DNA from: Cordylochernes scorpioides
Lineage: Eukaryota > Arthropoda > Arachnida > Pseudoscorpiones > Chernetidae
NCBI GenBank assembly: GCA_030710605.1
Contig: CP092886.1
Coordinates: 52,028,741-52,092,740 of the forward strand
Reading direction: 5' to 3'
Length of the DNA stretch: 64,000 nucleotides
Below the pieces are notes generated by a model, which was given only the letters and a program-made list of their open reading frames with translations, had not been told where the DNA came from and searched no databases. Both the position numbers and the translations under genes were made by a program. This document shows, piece by piece, positions 33,157 to 44,371 of this stretch (position 1 is its first letter; each line of letters opens with the position of its first letter).

Positions 33157-35805
33157 TTGGACCCTAGGTACAAAATTAATATTAATGTGGACAAGATAGG
33201 GTTATGCGAAGCTTTGATTGATACAGGCGCCGATCTTTCAGTTGTCGACCTAAGAACAGCACTTTTTGCTGGCCGTGAAATAAATAGTCTCACTAAAACG
33301 TGTTCAGGACCCGATGGAAAAAAATTAGATATGGTAGGTAGCATTATTTTAGATTTAAAAATTGATGACACTGAATTATCCCACGAATTTGTAGTAATGG
33401 ACGCGCATCTACGAACTCTTATTCTTGGACGAGATTTCCTTAAAAAAATGAATGCCAAAATTGATTGTAAACGAGAAACAATAAAATATAATTTGAAGAG
33501 TAATCATGACGTAAGCAATTATGATCTAAAAAAAATAAAGAGCACTACAGATACCGTTATACCTAAACTATCTATTAAATTGATTAGGGCCTCAATAGAA
33601 GCAGAGGATGGCGAATATGTCATCGAAGAGAACAACAGAATGACTCAAACAAATGGTCTTCGATTGGCAAGAAGTTTGCTTACTGTCACGGATAAGAAAA
33701 CCCATATCTGGATAACGAACCCTTATCCTCGACCTTTAAAAATCATGAAAGACCAAACATTGGCTTATGGAAGTCTTCCTGCAGGGGTAAATTTTATAGA
33801 GAATAAAGAGAAGCAGAATGAAAATGACGAAATACAATTTCAAATAAACAAAAATTTATCATTTAAAGAACAAGAGAGGTTAAAACAAATTTTGGCCAAG
33901 TATACTGATTTGTTCTCATCGAGGTTAGGTAGGACCAGTTTGGCAAAACATCAGATTCATACAGAAGACGCAAAACCAATAAAGCACAAGCCTTACCGGG
34001 TAAGCGCTAAGGAACGAACCATCATAAAGGATCAAATAGACGAGATGCTCGAAGAAGTAATAATTAGACAATCTTCAAGTCCCTGGTCCTTTCCCGTTAT
34101 ATTGGTAAAAAAACGAGATGGCAAATACAGATTTTGTGTGGACTACAGGAAATTAAATGAAGTAACAGTGAAGGATGTTTATCCAATCCCAAGAATTGAT
34201 GATGTAATGGATACTCTCCAAGGATCCAAGTACTTCTCAGCAATAGATCTCAAATCGGGATATTGGCAAGTCGAAATTGAAGAGAGAGACAAAGAGAAGA
34301 CGGCTTTCACTACTGCACATGGGTTATATGAATTCAACGTAATGCCCTTCGGTCTATGCAACGCCCCTGCTACTTTTGAGAGGAACATGGACAATGTCCT
34401 CGGAAATCTGAGATGGCAGATTTGCCTTTGCTACCTGGACGATGTAATTATATACAGCTCGGACTTTCCAACCCACATTAAAAGAATTGAAGCTGTCCTC
34501 AGATGCTTCAGCGAATCTAATTTAAAACTGAACGCCAAGAAATGCAGATTTGCTTTCGAGGAACTTGAGATCCTTGGACATATAACCAACCAAGAGGGTA
34601 TAAAACCTGCCGAATATAATATAAAAGCCGTTAGAGATTTTCCTCAGCCCAAGAAGGCCAAAGAAGTGCAATCATTCTTAGGAATGTGCTCATATTATAG
34701 AAAATTTATTAAAGATTTCTCATTAATCGCTGACCCATTGACCAGTCTCATCAGAAAAAATGTGCAATTTATCTGGACAGGAAAACAGGAAGAAGCGTTC
34801 CAAAACCTTAAAAAAGCTCTTATGAATCCGCCAATTTTAGGTCACTTTGATCCAAATGCAGCCACCTGCATTCACACAGATGCCTCTAACATCGGCTTAG
34901 GCGCAACACTAATTCAAAATATCGGTGGCGAAGAGAAGGTAATATCATATTTGAGCCGAACCCTAAGTAAACCTGAGCAAAATTATTCAACCACCGAAAA
35001 GGAATGTTTAGCTGTAGTGTGGTCGATATCAAAATTACGGCCCTATTTATATGGAAGGCACTTTAAAATCGTAACTGATCATCACGCACTATGCTGGCTT
35101 AAGAATTTAAAAGATCCGACCGGTCGATTAGCACGATGGGCACTGAAGATTCAGGAATATAATTTCGAAATTATACACAAATCGGGAAAAAAACATCTGG
35201 ACGCTGATGGTCTATCGAGAGGACCCTTACCAGAAAACGAATGGGACGAGGATTATGAAAGACTATTTTTGAATCAAATAATAGACGAAAAGGATGATTT
35301 TATTGAGAATATTAAGGAGAACCTTAGTGGAAACAAGCGTTCAATTACACAGAACTTTAAAGAAGAAAATGGGTGTCTCTACAAGAAAAATCCAAATCCT
35401 GAAGGTAGAGAATGGTTGCTGGTAGTGCCAAAGAAGAGAAGGAAAGAAATCTTGAGTGAATACCACAACCATATGCTGAATGGCCATCTGGGCGTCGCCA
35501 GAACCACATACCGATTGAAGAATAAATACTATTGGCCTTCCATGCTGAAAGATGTTTCCGAATTTGTAAAGACGTGCCATCTTTGCCAAAGTCGGAAAGG
35601 TTCAAATCAGTTGCCATCTGGACTTCTACAACCTATTCCCCCAGCTAACTACCCTTTTGAAAGAATCGGAATTGACTTTGTTGGCCCCTTGCCATCAACG
35701 AAAAGAAGAAGGAAATGGATCATTGTGTTGACGGATTATTATACCAAGTATGCTGAAACAAAGGCAGTACCAGAAGCGACAGTGAAAGAAGTCTCTACAT
35801 TTTAA
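33157..35805 (+). CDS. pol: Gypsy-1 Pol: protease, RT, RNase H, integrase N-terminal part
   Basis: An 882-residue open frame counted from an internal TTG; the frame is open back to 33073, so translation by frameshift from gag is expected. Protease: ALIDTGADLSVVD (Asp ~22). RT: FCVDYRKLNEVT, SAIDLKSGYWQV, MPFGLCNAPATFE and active site YLDD (~426-429). RNase H: CIHTDASNIGLGA (~574) and TDHHALCWL. Integrase zinc finger: HNHMLNGHLG then CHLCQ (HHCC), then the first catalytic Asp in RIGIDFVGP. The frame stops at TAA after VSTF because one T appears to be missing. The remainder of integrase is the next entry. Confidence 0.9.
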   Translation: MDPRYKININVDKIGLCEALIDTGADLSVVDLRTALFAGREINSLTKTCSGPDGKKLDMVGSIILDLKIDDTELSHEFVVMDAHLRTLILGRDFLKKMNAKIDCKRETIKYNLKSNHDVSNYDLKKIKSTTDTVIPKLSIKLIRASIEAEDGEYVIEENNRMTQTNGLRLARSLLTVTDKKTHIWITNPYPRPLKIMKDQTLAYGSLPAGVNFIENKEKQNENDEIQFQINKNLSFKEQERLKQILAKYTDLFSSRLGRTSLAKHQIHTEDAKPIKHKPYRVSAKERTIIKDQIDEMLEEVIIRQSSSPWSFPVILVKKRDGKYRFCVDYRKLNEVTVKDVYPIPRIDDVMDTLQGSKYFSAIDLKSGYWQVEIEERDKEKTAFTTAHGLYEFNVMPFGLCNAPATFERNMDNVLGNLRWQICLCYLDDVIIYSSDFPTHIKRIEAVLRCFSESNLKLNAKKCRFAFEELEILGHITNQEGIKPAEYNIKAVRDFPQPKKAKEVQSFLGMCSYYRKFIKDFSLIADPLTSLIRKNVQFIWTGKQEEAFQNLKKALMNPPILGHFDPNAATCIHTDASNIGLGATLIQNIGGEEKVISYLSRTLSKPEQNYSTTEKECLAVVWSISKLRPYLYGRHFKIVTDHHALCWLKNLKDPTGRLARWALKIQEYNFEIIHKSGKKHLDADGLSRGPLPENEWDEDYERLFLNQIIDEKDDFIENIKENLSGNKRSITQNFKEENGCLYKKNPNPEGREWLLVVPKKRRKEILSEYHNHMLNGHLGVARTTYRLKNKYYWPSMLKDVSEFVKTCHLCQSRKGSNQLPSGLLQPIPPANYPFERIGIDFVGPLPSTKRRRKWIIVLTDYYTKYAETKAVPEATVKEVSTF

Positions 35806-36566
35806 TCGAACATATATTTTTACGTCACGGGGCTCCAAGATTTCTTATCAGCGACAGAGGTTCACAATTCACTAGCAATTTGATGAAGGAGGTTATGAAA
35901 ATGTGCAAAGTTAAACATTGCTTCACAACGAGCTACCACCCCCAGACTAACGGACTAACTGAACGGCTAAATAGAACCTTAATCAATATGATCAGCATGT
36001 ATGTGAATACGGATCAGAAGAACTGGGACGAAATCCTTCCTTTTATCACCCACGCATATAATACCACAATTCAAGAAACCACAGGCTACTCTCCATTTTT
36101 CCTGTTGTTTGGGAGGGAACCCATGTCCCTCTTAGATGACGAGAATATCCCAACGGACAGTAACATGGACGATTACGACGAATATATAGAAAACTACTTA
36201 GATAAAATAGCAAGGACGAGACAGGTAGTCATTAACAACACAGAGAAGACTCAGGAAAGAATGAAAAGAAACTATGACAAAAAACACAACGAGAGAATCT
36301 ATGAACCAGGACATTTAGTGGCAGTTTGGACACCAGTCAGGAAAATCGGAAAATGTGAAAAACTATTGAGAAAATATTTTGGGCCATATCGAATATTAAA
36401 GAAGTTGTCCAACGTAAATTACTTAATTGAGCCGAAAGATAATCCTGGCCAAGACCCATTGATTGTCCATGTCTCAAGACTCAAACCCTATTTTGAAAGA
36501 ATTGATGAGGTCACTCACGAGGACGTGACGACCTCTGGAGAGGGGGAAGTGTTGCATCATGATTAA
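35800..36566 (+). pseudogene. Gypsy-1 integrase C-terminal part, out of frame
   Basis: In the frame shifted by one base, reading continues LIEHIFLRHGAPRFLISDRG (second catalytic Asp), then SYHPQTNGLTERLNRTL (catalytic Glu), WDEILPFITHAYNT, the C-terminal region with YEPGHLVAVWTPVRKIG and FGPYRILKKLS, and a stop at 36566. Only the single-base change near 35803 separates it from the upstream pol. It is otherwise complete. Could also be a sequencing or assembly error at a T run. Confidence 0.85.
36535..36549 (+). other. Gypsy-1 polypurine tract
   Basis: GGAGAGGGGGAAG lies directly before the 3' LTR, overlapping the last codons of integrase. Confidence 0.75.
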
Positions 36567-36897
36567 TGCGCCTATTTTTAAAATTATTTATAATATTATT
36601 TTTAATATATTTAAAATTTAAATTATAAATTTATTTATTTTTATAAAACAGATTATTAATATAAAATATTATGTACTATAAAACATTTGTATTTTGATAC
36701 ACTAAATACCCTACATGCTTTAAACTTTGATGTGGTAAATAAAGAGAGATTCTAGGTGCTACCTAAATTTATAGTTGTCTTATTATTGACTGGTTTAACC
36801 TTGTAAGATGGTTGAGACACGTTCTGGAAAGATGCAAGACACGTCTGAGGAGAGACTCAAGACTGAAGAATCTGCCAAACCGCAGCCCAGTGCAACA
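36550..36897 (+). repeat. Gypsy-1 3' LTR
   Basis: Matches the 5' LTR except TTTTAAAAA versus TTTTTAAAA near 36572. It carries a second copy of the gag start (ATG at 36808), which yields only a short open frame running into the flank. Confidence 0.92.
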
Positions 36898-37306
36898 ATA
36901 TACACGATTATAAAGGAGCAAATACAATATTCTCGATATAGGTTTCATGTATATATTTTCGAGAGAGAGAGAGAGAATTATTTTATTTTAGATTATAAAA
37001 ATATATAAAAGTGCTTTAAATATAGAGGAGACCCTTGTCTCTTTTGATCAATTTCTTTCCGGCAAAATATCCATCTATATATATATATACTAGCGGATGT
37101 GTACCCGGCTTCGCCCGGGTTTTATCCGAGTGAAAGTTTGCCTAACGAATATTATTGATAATAATATTCGGTAACACACACAGAATATTATGATAATAAA
37201 ATTCGTTACGTCATATATTTATATAATATATGAAATTTATTTTTCGAACAAACATATCCACTCTCTACTGAATAGATTTTTAAAAAGATATACATAAATA
37301 AAAAAA

Positions 37307-37352
37307 TCTAGAGATATACTACATGATCTTAGCCAAAAGGCCGAGAAACGAT
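37307..37352 (-). pseudogene. U2 snRNA 5' fragment
   Basis: The minus strand from 37352 reads ATCGTTTCTCGGCCTTTTGG then CTAAGATCATGTAGTATATC. This matches the highly conserved first ~45 nt of U2 snRNA (ATCGCTTCTCGGCCTTTTGG CTAAGATCA...GTGTAGTATCT, from memory) with one substitution and a small deletion. The rest of U2, including the branch-site pairing and Sm regions, is absent. It is a 3'-truncated pseudogene inside a repeat. Confidence 0.8.
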
Positions 37353-38142
37353 ATTTTATATATAGAGATGACCTGGCTTCGTGTTTCTTCTGCTCGAGTG
37401 AATGTTTCGCTGGTAGAATTTTGTTTCTGCCTACTATTAATCATTATCTGGCTTCGCCCGTGGTCTGCTTTAGTGAATATTTCCCAAAAGAATTTTTAAT
37501 GCAATCAAGCATGATACAGTAATATTGTCATCATCATTTCTGACGAAAAAAATATTGTTGCTCAGTACTTGGTTAAATATAATTTTTCTTGGTTAAAATG
37601 CGACAAAAACTCTTCCAGATTTAACTCTCTGTCCTGTTCAAATTTGAGCGAGATTAGTTACATATTGAGGGCGTGCATAGCCGACAAACATATATATATG
37701 TTCCCGGCTTCGCCCGATTTTTACCCGAGTAAAAGTTTGCTTAACAAACATTTGTTAAAACGATTCTAGCAAACATCCAATCCCTACTGAATCTATACTT
37801 GTCTACACTCTCGATAATTTTTCCCGGTCCCTCGAAAAAAATTCGATAAGTTGAAAAAAATCAGTATTAATTGGTCCACTCGGTAATTTGAAGTTGAAGG
37901 AATAGTATCTTGCCACAAACGAAGATTTGTAAATAACTGTATTTAGCGAATGTACCCGGCTTCGCACAGTTTTTATCCGAGTAAAAGTTTGCCTAACGAA
38001 CATTTGTTAAAACGATTCTAGAAAACATCCAATCCACCTATATATTGATTTATAAACGTATATAAATATTGTTATATGCGTTCAAATATTTTTTTGAAAC
38101 ACATAATTTTTTTAAAACATTTATTATATTTTAAATAAGATA

Positions 38143-38460
38143 TTGTCACTTTTGTGAATTTGATAATTATTTATTTATTTTTTCTCAATGAATTATATAT
38201 ATTAATTTAAAATTTCTTTTTTATCATCATCACATACAATGTAATTTTTTTTATATAAACAAACGATAATAAACAACAACAATTAGGGGCTCAAAAATCA
38301 TTTATTATGGTTAGCAGCTCCGTAAATAAAGATATTTTCACAACAACAATTAAAGTTACATCATCATTTTTATAAAACAACAGGAAATTAAATTAACAAT
38401 GTAAAAATATATTTTAACATTACATTTTAACATTTAACACAAAAACGTTACAATCTTTTC
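38143..38460 (+). repeat. Dispersed repeat R, copy 1
   Basis: Shares TTGTGAATTTGATAATTA, AAACAACAACAA and TTTTAACATTTAACACAAA-type segments in order with 40975-41690. The family is unknown and non-coding. Confidence 0.55.
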
Positions 38461-39067
38461 TTTAAATATATATTAATATTGTAATGGCAAGTATTTTTAC
38501 GTCATTGGAATATTATTTTACTAAATTCACAAATTAAATTTATTATACTTGGAAAACATTTTAAGCATTGTTACAATTTAAAAATATAATTTCACCAGAC
38601 GCCGCTAGAGGCGCTGCTTGCGAGTGAAAGTAGAAAATTTGCAAATAAAATTGCAAAAAATATTTATTTCAAATTAAATTCAAACCAGAAATCTTCCCAG
38701 TAGTATAGTAAATAACTTCCTAAAGTTTCACGGCGATTGAATAAGTCTTACCTTTTAAAAACATTTATCGTGTGAACATACTAACAATCATCGTGTAAAC
38801 AAACCACGTGTTAATTATTAACCAATCAAATTCATTTATCGTTGCGACCAGTGCTGCGCCCAAGCGGTAAAAGGCTTGAAATAACGCTTTTTGGTTTTTA
38901 TTTTTTTTAAAAAGCACATTAACTATTTTAGTTTTTTGAATAGCCTATATGTTAAACGAAATCTTCAGCTACCTACATGCGAAATTTCATAAAGATTTAT
39001 TCTGTAGATTTTGCGCAACGCGATAACAAACATCGATTTTGGTTTTCATTTTTATAGATATAAGGAT

Positions 39068-39190
39068 TAAAAATAAAAAAAGCATATTCTGACCAGGAGC
39101 ACATGTGCTTTACAGATGGCGCTCTGCCTTTTTTAATTTTTTAATATCAACATCTGACCTTTTTTTAAATTTTTTATATCTATTATTTTT
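39068..39190. mobile_element. MITE family B fragment
   Basis: One end only: CTGACCAGGAGCACATGTGC then AGATGGCGCTCTGCC, followed by the TTTTTAATATCAACATCTGACC flank seen with the other copies. Confidence 0.6.
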
Positions 39191-40974
39191 TCATATATAT
39201 ATATTTTTTCATATCTTGTTGTTTTTATACAAATTTATCTTTGTTCAAAGATTTTGAGGTGAAATCAGGTCTCATTGATGTCCAAGTTTAGACCCGTCAA
39301 TTGTAGTCTTGCGTGTTAAAACATTAATTAGACCTAACTATCAAACGCACAACCTTATTGGTGATAGCCAATACGTCGTTAACGATGAGTTGCTGAGATG
39401 TAATTGGTTCCTTTGTGCCCCATCCCTCTCCATCTGTCTAATCGCAGAAGAACAATTTCAGCGAAGACTAATGAAAGCGGATTTTCCATTAAGCTTCCAT
39501 TATCTAGGCTATAAAATTCTTCATTAAAAGCCAATACATTTAGTTCTGGGTTCGCTTCAGGTAATTCTAGTTTTATTCTGCATATATATTATATATATAA
39601 ATATATATAATGATAATTCATATATCATTTATTATGTTTAAAATAATTTTGTACCTTTGCTTTTATATAATATATTCAGGGATGGATAATGCACTAAGTA
39701 TATTTCAAATGATTTTGGTAATAAATTGATATCAATCAGAAGGTTTTGATTTTCCGTTAACTCTTTTTTTTTTAGAAGTCTGTCTTTTAATATAACATAA
39801 TAAATTCAAATTTTGAAATAAAATAGCATAGAATCGATTAGAATTATAATATTTCCCATTTTGAAAATATGATTTAATGAAACTATGTTCCTTTTATTTT
39901 GATAGATAAAATGCAGTCTATTCGTTTGACCTTTTCATTTTAAATGAAATTGACTATCAGCATTAAAAAAACGATATATAATTAGGATTTCTGTCTTCGT
40001 TTCATATGATTTCTCAACTTTTGCTTGAAGTAGAAAAAACAGTCAAATTTAATAGGATTTAAACAACTTTAACAAGAGTGACAACTATAAAGGTTTAAAA
40101 GATAAAAGTGTCTAGTTCCTTATATTCTTTTAAAATATTTATGTTTTAATGTATTTTCATATTATAAACTCCAATTAAAGTTTGCCGTTTCTATATATAT
40201 ATATATAAATTTTAGATATATATTTTAGCTTAAAACAACAAAAACCACATTAAATTACAGAGTTTTGAAGGGATAAATCAAAAATGATATCTTTAAGAAA
40301 GTAGTGCTTCTTTGATTTATAAAAAAAAAACATCTCAATTTCATATATATCATAGTTGTGTATGCCTCTTTTATTCAAATATATTCTCCATAGATTTCGA
40401 TATTCCCAATAGCTTCTGTGAAAATAATGTTAAGTAGAAAAGAGAGGAGTTACAAGAAAATGAGGGAAGATAAACATGAGGGTGACAAGTCAATTTATTT
40501 CGGATCAAAACAATCGCCAACTTATTAAAAACAAATAAAGGAGACAGTAATGCTGAGTAAAACAATATCTATATTAACAATCTCTTCATCAAAAATTGAA
40601 TATTATTTTATACAATATTTTCACACATTATTCAGAGATGATGACCGGTTTCCTATTTTAAGATTTTTTCTATTTTAAAGATATTGGTAATTCTAAATAT
40701 TATACGCTCTTTCTTTTTATTTACAATAAATCCCGAAAACCTTTGACATCTTAAATATCTTATAGACATTTCCCGCTGATATGTTATCACATGAAATAAC
40801 AAGGCATGTATTTTGTACTGGGTTAAATAATCAAGCCATTCATTGTTATTCCTTGTGATAATATTAGCTAATATTCTCTAACATTCCTGTCATTTTATAA
40901 ATATTTTGTTTTATCAATGTCTATTAATCTTAAAACTCTAAATTTAACTCTAAAGTTTTATTTATTAATTTCCA
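39191..40974. other. AT-rich spacer
   Basis: No gene recognised. The ORF at 39309-39527 lacks any motif. A (TA)n tract lies near 40193-40206. Confidence 0.45.
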
Positions 40975-41690
40975 ATATTAATTGTCACGTTTGTGAATTT
41001 TATAATTAGTTATTTATTTTTTCACTGATTTTTGTATATTAATTTAGAAAGTCATTTGTTATTATCATTACATGCAATGCAATTTTTTAAACAAACTATA
41101 ATAAACAACAACAATGTAATTTGCATCTTTCTTTTTATAAAACAACAACAAACTCAAATAAACAATGTAAAAACATATTTTAACATTAAAAATAATGGAG
41201 ACATATCCTGACCAGGAGCACATGTACTTTTTAGATGGCAGAACGCCATCTAGTGGAACAGAAATCAACTAAACGTTGCTTTAGCCTGTTCCCTGATATT
41301 TGGCCAACCCAATTTCTTGTTAAATCAAGAAAAGCCATTCACGAACGCGTTTCGCGCTGTTGGCGCTCGTTAGCGTGGAGCAGGCGTTACCACTGCGACC
41401 AAACAAATTTTTGGTGTTAGAGGGTTCTTGAGAAACCAAGAAATGGGTATTTAAGGCCAAACCCGCGTGAATACGCTTTACACATTAAAAAACAATAGAA
41501 AAAAAAATAAAATGAAGGCGCTCTGCCAACTAAAAAGCATGTGTGCTCCTGGTCAGGATATGACTTCATTATTTTTAATATCAACACCTAAGCCTTTTAT
41601 TTTTTATTTTTCTCTATTGTTTTTTCACGTTTTAACATTTAACACAAATACGTTACAATATATTTTATAGAATGATTTAGGCGCTATATT
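40975..41690 (+). repeat. Dispersed repeat R, copy 2, split by MITE B
   Basis: 40975-41196 matches the first part of 38143-38460. After the MITE at 41197-41568 and its associated flank, the match resumes at ~41627 (ACGTTTTAACATTTAACACA). Hence the MITE inserted into an existing copy. Confidence 0.6.
41197..41568. mobile_element. MITE family B, full copy (inverted)
   Basis: Ends CCTGACCAGGAGCACATGTA...; interior inverted relative to the copy at 9671-10032 and strongly conserved with it around CACGAACGCGTT and GGCCAACCCAATTTCTTG. Confidence 0.75.
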
Positions 41691-42082
41691 TATACTTTCT
41701 TTTACGCATTATGTTATTCATACTCTCCTCTATTTTTACATATATATAGTGTAAATAGAAATTAAAATGGAACTTCTCAAATATCAAGGTTGAAAACGGA
41801 ATAGTTTCCCAATTAAGAACGAGATCCTATACTACATATTTGTATCATATAGCCAAGATTTGACGCTCTATCACTTCAACAATGTAAATTTCATTTCAAC
41901 AAAATTATCTTACTCTTTCATGCATTACATCCAAGCGCAAAATAAGATGTGGTTCTTATTTAAGGGTACAGTTTGAACATTTTAAACTTTGCATAACCAT
42001 GATCTAATTTCTTTGCTGGAATTATATTTTATTCTTGAAATAAATTTAATATTGAATATTATCAAATGAACTTTTATTTTGA
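41691..42082. other. AT-rich spacer
   Basis: Nothing recognised. Confidence 0.45.
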
Positions 42083-42270
42083 AAATAAGGCAATCCATAA
42101 ATAAATATTTAATTAAGAAGGCATATATTGGATCAAAATATCAATTCGCCAATATTTCAGTTGGCTGAACGCCAACCTTTATCAAGGTATTATAACATAT
42201 TAAAATGTGTCAACAACAAACTCTGCGTCACATAACGTCAATAGAATTAAGTTTACAAAGTATTTTTGCT
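42083..42270. mobile_element. MITE family C, single arm
   Basis: GGCATATATTGGATCAAAAT, AATATTTCAGTTGGCTGAAC and CCAACCTTTATCAAGGT are present, but the inverted second arm is missing. Confidence 0.65.
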
Positions 42271-42334
42271 TATATTCAATGGGGATTATCTCTCTCCATC
42301 TCTTTCTTTCTTAGACATCTTTATTAAATTTAAA

Positions 42335-42545
42335 ATCATCGTGTATTGAGTTTGGTTTTATAAGATATTGTTCTATAGGTTAATAAATTTTAATTGAATC
42401 AAGGAGAGCTTGGCTCATCAGTGGTGACCCTCCTAGCGGTTTCGCCAATGATAAGCCTTGCCCATCTTGATTCAATTTTCATTTATCAACCTTCTATATA
42501 ACAATGTCCTACAAAACAAACTCATTGCAGTATAACGTATGTAGA
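42335..42545. mobile_element. Foldback with MITE A core at its centre
   Basis: An inverted repeat with arms ATATTGTTCTATAGGTTAAT / inverse and TTGAATCAAG / CTTGATTCAA. The centre (42405-42465) holds the family A core on the minus strand, with TTGGC-GAAA and CTGATGA-GCCAA. Confidence 0.6.
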
Positions 42546-43895
42546 AAAAGATTATATGTATTGATGAAAATTAGTGTTAAACTATTCAAATTTTCAATGT
42601 ATATTATCAAATATATAATATGAGGAGAACTGCACCTTCTGTGCACTTTGAAAGAATTCCTGGTCAAGTTATTTAAGGCACCTGTGGAAAAGAGCTTTAA
42701 GGTAGCAATAAGATATTCCTAAACATTAATGGATTTCTTGAAAAATAGCATAAAGGCCAGTTAAGCGTAAATTAAAGGCATTTGGTTGGCATCAGTATAT
42801 AACAAAATAAACCATTAAGCGCCGTATTATTTTTATTTTTAATAATTTTGAATAACTGTAGAAAAGAAAATATTAGGAAAGGTGTTGTTCAACAATGGTA
42901 AACCCTCCAAACGATTTCAACAGTTTAATCTAGCTTAATCGCCATCTTATTGTATATTGTGCTATTCTGCCTAGATTTCCGGCATATTTGACTATTCCTT
43001 GGGGAAGATCTTCTAGGAAATACTCTACCATCGCAGGAATTGTTTTATATGGAATAAGAAAATACGCTGAACAGTTTCTTTTCTTAGATATACAGATGGA
43101 GTGCTAATTTAATTTAGGCCTGACTAGCTTATTTGGGAATTGTTTGCGGAAGAACATCCCTTGATGCATGTATCTAAAGGTTATTCTACCCTTCTCGTAG
43201 TTCAATCTATGTGGTATTCTCTTAAATATTTCTCCAAGATTTTCCATAATTTGTGGGCTATATAGGTTGAACAGTAAAACAGTATACATTATTCTCAATC
43301 GGAATTGTAAATTATTCTGACTAAACACTGCTGATGAACAAGATGCTCTCAATACACGATAAATATTATTTTATAGAAACCAGTGCTTGGAATGAAAACG
43401 AAATTTCAAAATATATATATTTTTATTTTCTAAGCATAGTCTGAATTTAGGCAAATATGTTTCTCCCAAAGTCCTCACTAATATTTCAACCTTTTCTATA
43501 ATAGAAATTGTCGAGGTCTCCAGAATACGACTTCGTCGTCGCAGCGATCACTTCCTATATGGAGCAAGAATTCTTCCCGATAGCCATAACATCATATTTA
43601 AACAAGTTTAAAATATCAGGGAGCCAGAAGTTAGAAATATATAGGAATGCGGCAGAAAGCCATAACGTAATTCATGTAGTTTGGCTGTGACAACCTCAAA
43701 TGAAAGTTCCGTTACGTTGACCTGATGAAAAATAATTTTTGCTTTTCGCCAAAATTTTCAGTCTAATAACTGTCTGCGCGATATATCTCAGTGAGAGTTT
43801 CCATTTTCTAAGAAGTCCATGACGGCCCTCATATCTCTAAAATTGGTCGCTATAACCATTCTGAAAGATGCGTCCATATTTATAAATTGTATGTA
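42546..43895. other. AT-rich DNA, no gene assigned
   Basis: A further degenerate family A core lies at ~42875-42935 (GGTAAACCCTCCAAACG). Short ORFs at 43104-43352 (minus) and 43508-43690 (plus) have no recognisable motif. Confidence 0.4.
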
Positions 43896-44186
43896 ATTCT
43901 GTTGTCCTCAAAGCTTATGTCCATGGTTCATCTAAAATACCCATTTAAAGAGTCTAGCATCAGTATCTCTATAAAATAAAGATCGAAAAATGCAATATAA
44001 CAGCGGTGTATGGTAGATTAAACTGGCGAAGGCGCTGAGAGGATTCACCACTGATGAGCAAGGCTCTCTTATTAAATTTTCCATTTCAGTAAGGGCAGTA
44101 TAAATTGTTTAATTTTTAAAAGAATCATACGCGTTTATGACATTTTCGAATTTGCATAACAGATGGCAGGCTAATGCATCAAAATA
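43896..44186. mobile_element. MITE family A, long copy
   Basis: Runs from CTGTTGTCCTCAAAGCTTAT through a mutated structured core (~44005-44065) to the family end CATAACAGATGGCAGGCTAA and TGCATCA. With the 2517 copy it shows that the element has a non-palindromic long form. Confidence 0.65.
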
Positions 44187-44335
44187 ACATTTATTATGTT
44201 TATCTTTTTATTTGAAAGATACCAAAACGTCAAGATTAAACAGTGAAAATTATTTCCGAACAAATTCTTAATTAAATATAATTATGATTTATTATTAACT
44301 GCGCCATGGAAATAAATTCTTTATTTGATCTTAAA

Positions 44336-44371
<36 letters not shown>

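Larger units (their letters stand above)
31679..36897 (+). mobile_element. Ty3/Gypsy retrotransposon Gypsy-1 (young)
   Basis: A 5,219 bp element with 348 bp LTRs differing at one position by eye, flanked by ATAT duplications (31675-31678 and 36898-36901). It encodes Gag, then protease-RT-RNase H-integrase on the plus strand. It has no envelope gene. One single-base deletion near 35803 breaks the integrase frame. LTR near-identity indicates a recent insertion. Confidence 0.92.
37085..39067 (+). repeat. Non-coding interspersed repeat with repeated CCCGGCTTCGCCCGGG unit
   Basis: Starts TACTAGCGGATGTGTACCCG. Units built on ACCCGGCTTCGCCCGGGT, then ATCCGAGTGAAAGTTTGCC and AACGATTCTAG-AAACATCC recur at ~37100, ~37700 and ~37950, with weaker ones at ~37375 and ~37448. 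The end (~38965-39067) reads GAAATTTCATAAAGATTTAT, GATAACAAACATCGATTTTG and TATAGATATAAGGAT, a pattern I associate with 3' ends of RTE/CR1-type elements in arthropods. No ORF of note. Class uncertain; the middle may hold other insertions (38143-38420 is a separate repeat). Confidence 0.5.

Noticed and set aside
36808..37008. Second gag gene after Gypsy-1
   Set aside because: It is the gag start duplicated in the 3' LTR, running into unrelated flank after 30 codons.
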